Shown here one piece after another: positions 60,496 through 64,000 of a DNA stretch of 64,000 nucleotides; the stretch's first letter is position 1; each line of letters begins with the position of its first letter. The DNA comes from Ignavibacteriales bacterium (GTDB lineage Bacteria; Bacteroidota; Ignavibacteria; Ignavibacteriales; Ignavibacteriaceae). The notes under the pieces are model-generated. The model searched no databases. It was not told the origin of the DNA and saw nothing but the letters and a program-made list of their open reading frames with translations. The stretch covers positions 1-64,000 of the forward strand of contig JADJHL010000005.1 of NCBI GenBank assembly GCA_016707585.1, in the 5' to 3' direction. The position numbers were made by a program, and so were the translations under genes.

Positions 60496-61050
60496 GTGAA
60501 AGTTGATAACTCAAAAGAATGGCATTGGTTTAAAGGCGGAATTCTCGTTTCGCTTTTATCAGTAGCAACATATTTCATTTTTGCTGCGATTGCAGATCGT
60601 AATTATCCTTTTGGCATAACCGCCGGGTTTGGATATATCTCTGCTTTTTTTGGAAAAACTTTTGCCGGATTAAATGAAAATCCGGTGATAAAAAGATTCA
60701 GTGAAAAACCAGATGCGTTTATTGAATTTTTTATTTTAATAGGTTTGGTAATTGGAGGATACACCGCTTCTAAATTATCCGGAACTTATTCCCCCGAAAA
60801 CATTCCTGCAGTCTGGGAAAAGTACCACGGAAAAAGTGTTATAAAAAGATATTTCTTTGTTGTTGTGGGAAGTATCCTATTAGGTTATGGTGCAGCATTA
60901 GCTGGTGGCTGTACAACTGGAAATATCTTGCAAGGATGGGCACATCTTTCACTTGGAAGTATTGTTGCAGGCGCTTCATTTTTTGCCGCTGGAATCATAA
61001 CTTCAAAAATTCTATATCCTAAACTTGGAGACAGTGATGATGCTAATTAA
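60496..61050 (+). CDS. YeeE/YedE-family transporter, first half
   Basis: 184 residues starting with GTG after ATGGAG. About four membrane helices. LLGYGAALAGGCTTGNILQG holds the conserved Cys of the YeeE/YedE (sulf_transp) family, whose members import thiosulfate or other sulfur compounds. Such half-size genes usually come in pairs, and the next gene is the partner. Its presence in an arsenic operon suggests handling of sulfur or thio-arsenic species, an inference from context. Confidence 0.8.
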   Translation: MKVDNSKEWHWFKGGILVSLLSVATYFIFAAIADRNYPFGITAGFGYISAFFGKTFAGLNENPVIKRFSEKPDAFIEFFILIGLVIGGYTASKLSGTYSPENIPAVWEKYHGKSVIKRYFFVVVGSILLGYGAALAGGCTTGNILQGWAHLSLGSIVAGASFFAAGIITSKILYPKLGDSDDAN

Positions 61051-61579
61051 TATTTTATTTGGATTGGTAGTTGGTTTTATTTTTGGTTTCATACTTACAA
61101 AAACCGGTGTTACAAAATATCCTCGCGTTATGGGAATGCTGCTCTTAAAAGATTTTAAGATTCTAAAATTTATGTTAACAGCCGTCATCTCTTCAATGAT
61201 ACTGTTTTATCTTCTAGGTGATTTCGGCTTATTAAAAGTCGTTCCCAAGAATTTAGAATGGGGAAAACTTGTTGGTGGATTAATTTTCGGAACGGGAATG
61301 GGCATTCTTGGTTACTGCCCCGGCACAATGGCAGCAAGAATTGGTGAAGGAAAAAAAGAAGCTATAATTGCCTTATTTGGAACGGCACTGGGAATTTTGA
61401 TCTATGCATTAACTATAAAACCAGTTAAGGCAACTTTTTTATCTACAGAGATAAATGGAAATATTTTTCTTCAGCTAGGATTAAATAAATGGCTCGTTAT
61501 TATTCCGGCAGCAATTTTATTTTCAGCGATTATATACTTTGTAAATAAAAAAGTAAGCGATAATAAAAAAATATTCTGA
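61037..61579 (+). CDS. YeeE/YedE-family transporter, second half
   Basis: About 180 residues. ATG codons at 61037 and 61040 both overlap the previous gene's stop, giving translational coupling; a TTG at 61025 is less likely. Membrane helices include IFGLVVGFIFGFILTKTGVT, and GTGMGILGYCPGTMAARIGE is the second conserved Cys-containing loop. Together with the gene before it this forms a full two-part transporter. Confidence 0.8.
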   Translation: MMLINILFGLVVGFIFGFILTKTGVTKYPRVMGMLLLKDFKILKFMLTAVISSMILFYLLGDFGLLKVVPKNLEWGKLVGGLIFGTGMGILGYCPGTMAARIGEGKKEAIIALFGTALGILIYALTIKPVKATFLSTEINGNIFLQLGLNKWLVIIPAAILFSAIIYFVNKKVSDNKKIF

Positions 61580-61658
61580 ACTGATATTGATATAACATTT
61601 TAACCTGATGTTGAAGAGAGGTTGGAGAGAACAATTTTTCAAACATTAAGGAGCAAAA

Positions 61659-62090
61659 ATGGAAAAAATAAAAGTTCTCTTCGTTTGTGTTCATAACAGT
61701 GCCAGAAGCCAGATGGCTGAAGCATTTGTAAATAATTTAGCCGGTGATAGATTCATTGCTGAAAGTGCAGGGATTGAACCGGGAAAACTAAATCCTTACG
61801 TAGTTAAGATTATGTCTGAAATTGGAATTGATATTTCTTCCAATAGAACAAAAGATGTTTTTGAATTCGTGAAAGCTGGAAAGCGTTTTAGTTTTGTAAT
61901 TACCGTATGTGAAAGAGAAGCTGCTGAAAAGTGTCCGATCTTTCTTGGGATATCAAAAAGATTGGAATGGAGTTTCAGAGATCCATCTAAATTAAGTGGA
62001 ACTGAAGACGAAATTCTGGAGCAAACAAGAATAATTCGAGATGAGATTAAAACTCAAGTTGTAAATTGGATTAACGAGGTTGATAAATAG
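61659..62090 (+). CDS. arsC: Arsenate reductase, LMW phosphatase type (second copy)
   Basis: 143 residues. LFVCVHNSARSQMAEAFVNN carries the P-loop Cys-x5-Arg, EWSFRDPSKLSGTEDE the catalytic Asp-Pro. ITVCEREAAEKCP gives the two further cysteines that form the disulfide relay in thioredoxin-linked ArsC. Strong RBS AAGGAGCAAAA. It differs from the fused copy upstream (DP loop and P-loop residues), so the two are not a recent duplication. 2 bp before acr3. Confidence 0.93.
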   Translation: MEKIKVLFVCVHNSARSQMAEAFVNNLAGDRFIAESAGIEPGKLNPYVVKIMSEIGIDISSNRTKDVFEFVKAGKRFSFVITVCEREAAEKCPIFLGISKRLEWSFRDPSKLSGTEDEILEQTRIIRDEIKTQVVNWINEVDK

Positions 62091-62092
62091 AT

Positions 62093-63175
62093 ATGGCTTC
62101 ATTAACAAAAAAACTTTCATTCTTAGATCGCTATTTAACATTGTGGATTTTTCTCGCAATGTTTATCGGAGTTTTTTCAGGATATCTCTTTCCATCAGTA
62201 GTTGATTTCTGGAATTCATTTCAATCTGGCACAACGAACATTCCAATCGCAATTGGATTAATATTAATGATGTATCCGCCGCTTGCAAAAGTTAAGTACG
62301 AAGAATTGCCAGATGTTTTTAGAAATGTAAAAGTGCTTACACTTTCACTTGTTCAGAACTGGATTATCGGTCCGATATTAATGTTTGTTCTTGCAATAAT
62401 CTTTTTACAGGATTATCCCGAATATATGGCAGGACTAATAATGATTGGTCTTGCACGTTGTATTGCTATGGTTATTGTTTGGAATGAACTTGCAAAAGGT
62501 GATACTGAATATGCGGCAGGATTGGTAGCATTCAATTCTATTTTTCAGGTTTTATTCTTTTCGATTTATGCTTATGTGTTTTTAACCGTTCTACCATCCT
62601 GGCTCGGATTAAAAACTTTTGCTGTTGATATAACTATCGGACAAATAGCAGAAAGTGTTTTCATCTATCTTGGTATTCCGTTCCTGGCTGGAATGATAAC
62701 ACGATTTGTTGCATTAAAATTAAAATCAAAAGAATGGTACGAAAAGAAATTTATTCCAAGAATCAGCCCGATAACTCTTATAGCTTTGCTCTTTACAATT
62801 GTGGTTATGTTCTCATTAAAAGGAGAATATATTGTTCAACTTCCATTGGATGTTGTAAGAATTGCAATTCCATTACTCTTTTATTTTGTGATAATGTTTT
62901 TTGTTTCATTTTATATGGGCAAAAAAATTGGTGCTGATTACAGTAAAACAGCAACATTGTCATTCACTGCCGCTAGTAATAATTTTGAACTTGCAATAGC
63001 AGTTGCAATTGCTGTGTTCGGAATAAACTCGGGTGAAGCTTTTGCTGCGGTAATTGGTCCATTGGTTGAAGTTCCCGTGTTAATAGCTCTTGTTAATGTT
63101 TCCATTTGGTTACAAAAAAAGTATTTCGGAAAAGTTGAAGAAGGAACTGTTAAAGCTCCTGATATTTGTCCTTAA
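62093..63175 (+). CDS. acr3: Arsenite efflux permease Acr3
   Basis: 360 residues, about ten membrane helices. The N-terminal LTLWIFLAMFIGVFSGYLFP and the conserved MIGLARCIAMVIVWNELAKG, with the essential Cys, identify Acr3 rather than ArsB. FTAASNNFELAIAVAIAVFG is the second signature. It exports As(III) made by ArsC. Last classical resistance gene of the operon; 37 bp before the thiol protein. Confidence 0.94.
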   Translation: MASLTKKLSFLDRYLTLWIFLAMFIGVFSGYLFPSVVDFWNSFQSGTTNIPIAIGLILMMYPPLAKVKYEELPDVFRNVKVLTLSLVQNWIIGPILMFVLAIIFLQDYPEYMAGLIMIGLARCIAMVIVWNELAKGDTEYAAGLVAFNSIFQVLFFSIYAYVFLTVLPSWLGLKTFAVDITIGQIAESVFIYLGIPFLAGMITRFVALKLKSKEWYEKKFIPRISPITLIALLFTIVVMFSLKGEYIVQLPLDVVRIAIPLLFYFVIMFFVSFYMGKKIGADYSKTATLSFTAASNNFELAIAVAIAVFGINSGEAFAAVIGPLVEVPVLIALVNVSIWLQKKYFGKVEEGTVKAPDICP

Positions 63176-63212
63176 ATAATAAATTATTCTAATAATCTCT
63201 TAGGGGAGATTT

Positions 63213-63875
63213 ATGTTGTTAAAGTTTCATTTAGTTGTTTTGGTAGTAATCGCAGTTTCGGTTAATACTTATTCTCAGGTATTTGAATCAATTGAGAAAG
63301 CAGCAGCACAGTATTTTATTAATCTTTCTAATAAAAACTTAGATGCTGATAATGATTTAATCAAGCTGAAAGATTTACTTTTTCAAAGTTATGATAAAGT
63401 TGAGTTTGAAAGTAAATATCAAACCTCAATTAATCAATTCGATAGTCTGAAAAATCATTTTAATAAATATGAAACAGCAATTAGAAACATTTCCAAAGAT
63501 TCTGCTTTAGTTCTTTTCAATCAATTCTATCTCCACTTCTCAAATCTCTTCTATAATTATGCGGATGAAAAGTTCTTTTCATCTAACAAAATAAAATTAC
63601 TTTTCTTCAGTACATCAATGTCCTGCCATTGCACACTCGAAATGTGTAAGAAACAAACAATTGAAATCTTAAATCTGGCAAAAGAAAAGAATCTTGTTTA
63701 TTGGATTATTGATTCTTATGAACACAATGAATTGCAGATTAAATATGAAACATTATTTGCACCTTCACTAATCCTATTTGATGGGAATAATAATGTACTG
63801 CATAAAATTGAATATGATGAAAACTTACTTCCCAAACTAAGTGAGTTTATTAAAACAAAATTAAAAGGAGAATAA
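63213..63875 (+). CDS. Secreted thioredoxin-like protein with CHCTLEMC motif
   Basis: 220 residues, start ATG after AGGGGAGATTT. Signal peptide LLKFHLVVLVVIAVSVNTYS. The first 120 residues are helical without a known domain. The second half is thioredoxin-like: LLFFSTSMSCHCTLEMCKKQ resembles a modified redox centre (Cys-x-Cys-x4-Cys) and TLFAPSLILFDGNNN supplies the cis-Pro-like turn. It may deal with periplasmic thiols or metalloid binding. No known family name is certain. Confidence 0.65.
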   Translation: MLLKFHLVVLVVIAVSVNTYSQVFESIEKAAAQYFINLSNKNLDADNDLIKLKDLLFQSYDKVEFESKYQTSINQFDSLKNHFNKYETAIRNISKDSALVLFNQFYLHFSNLFYNYADEKFFSSNKIKLLFFSTSMSCHCTLEMCKKQTIEILNLAKEKNLVYWIIDSYEHNELQIKYETLFAPSLILFDGNNNVLHKIEYDENLLPKLSEFIKTKLKGE

Positions 63876-63876
63876 A

Positions 63877-64000
63877 ATGATTTCAGTAAAAGTACTTGGT
63901 ACAGGTTGTAAGAAGTGTCAGAATCTTGAAAATAAAGTAAGAGAACTTGTAGCATCAAATAACATTGATGCCACAGTAGAAAAAGTTACAGACATTCAGG
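63877..64000 (+). CDS. Small thioredoxin-family protein (3' partial)
   Basis: Starts 1 bp after the previous stop behind AAAAGGAG. MISVKVLGTGCKKCQNLENK holds a Cys-x2-Cys active site of the redox-active disulfide protein type; INDATVEK-like text and DIQ match the C-terminal domain of the ArsC fusion upstream. The window ends at codon 41, so the C-terminus is missing. Confidence 0.82.
   Translation, partial: MISVKVLGTGCKKCQNLENKVRELVASNNIDATVEKVTDIQ

Overview
The window is AT-rich, gene-dense chromosomal DNA, most likely from an Ignavibacteria-like member of the Bacteroidota/Chlorobi group. The evidence for this is three large secreted proteins that end in the NYPNPFN-type C-terminal sorting domain of type IX secretion, a GWxTD-domain protein beside an Omp85 protein, a hybrid two-component sensor with a beta-propeller and an AraC output domain, and a bacillithiol-pathway BshA. 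No prophage, IS element or CRISPR array is visible. One tRNA gene (Arg, anticodon CCT) is present.

Layout. 0-19 kb: envelope and housekeeping genes (cdsA, rimO, a GWxTD protein, a PfkB-family sugar kinase, an Omp85 barrel, a secreted sorting-domain protein, a UbiA prenyltransferase, rnhB, yraN, an mlaEFD-like lipid transporter, uvrA, a SulP transporter and a secreted polysaccharide deacetylase). 19-22.4 kb: a minus-strand operon running bshA, a DNPH1-like nucleotide hydrolase, an unknown gene and an RsmB/RsmF-like methyltransferase. 22.5-27.5 kb: a PfkB-like kinase, rfbD, a GH13 amylase, a NagD-like HAD phosphatase, tRNA-Arg and bacteriohemerythrin. 27.6-38.6 kb: the hybrid sensor, a BNR-repeat sorting-domain protein, a CheY-like receiver, a META lipoprotein, an OmpA protein with eight thrombospondin type 3 repeats, aquaporin and an unknown protein. 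38.6-47 kb: a DUF4301 protein, a sigma-54 activator followed by a near-consensus -24/-12 promoter and an unlisted 37-residue membrane peptide, rpiA, a Cys/Met-metabolism PLP enzyme, a VOC protein and an acyl-activating enzyme/ACP/acyltransferase fusion. 47-57.4 kb: a histidine kinase and response regulator pair, an S41 peptidase remnant, a gluzincin, a HEAT-like protein, a tandem carbohydrate-binding lipoprotein, a PAP2 phosphatase, phosphoglucose isomerase and an Mpv17-like protein. 57.5-64 kb: a long arsenic-resistance operon (arsR, arsM, arsC fused to a thioredoxin domain, a DUF318 permease, two YeeE/YedE halves, a second arsC, acr3 and two thiol-redox proteins), led by a promoter that overlaps a perfect 8-4-8 palindrome.

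The two most interesting loci are the sigma-54 activator/promoter/micropeptide unit at 40.2-41.8 kb and the arsenic operon, which adds sulfur-type transporters and fused or secreted thiol proteins to the usual detoxification genes.

Caution: about 15 genes are split by one or more apparent frameshifts, often at A or T homopolymers and including essential genes (cdsA, uvrA, rimO). This looks more like residual sequencing error than true gene decay, so broken genes are reported as single loci with their break points. No search could be run; family names rest on recognised motifs.
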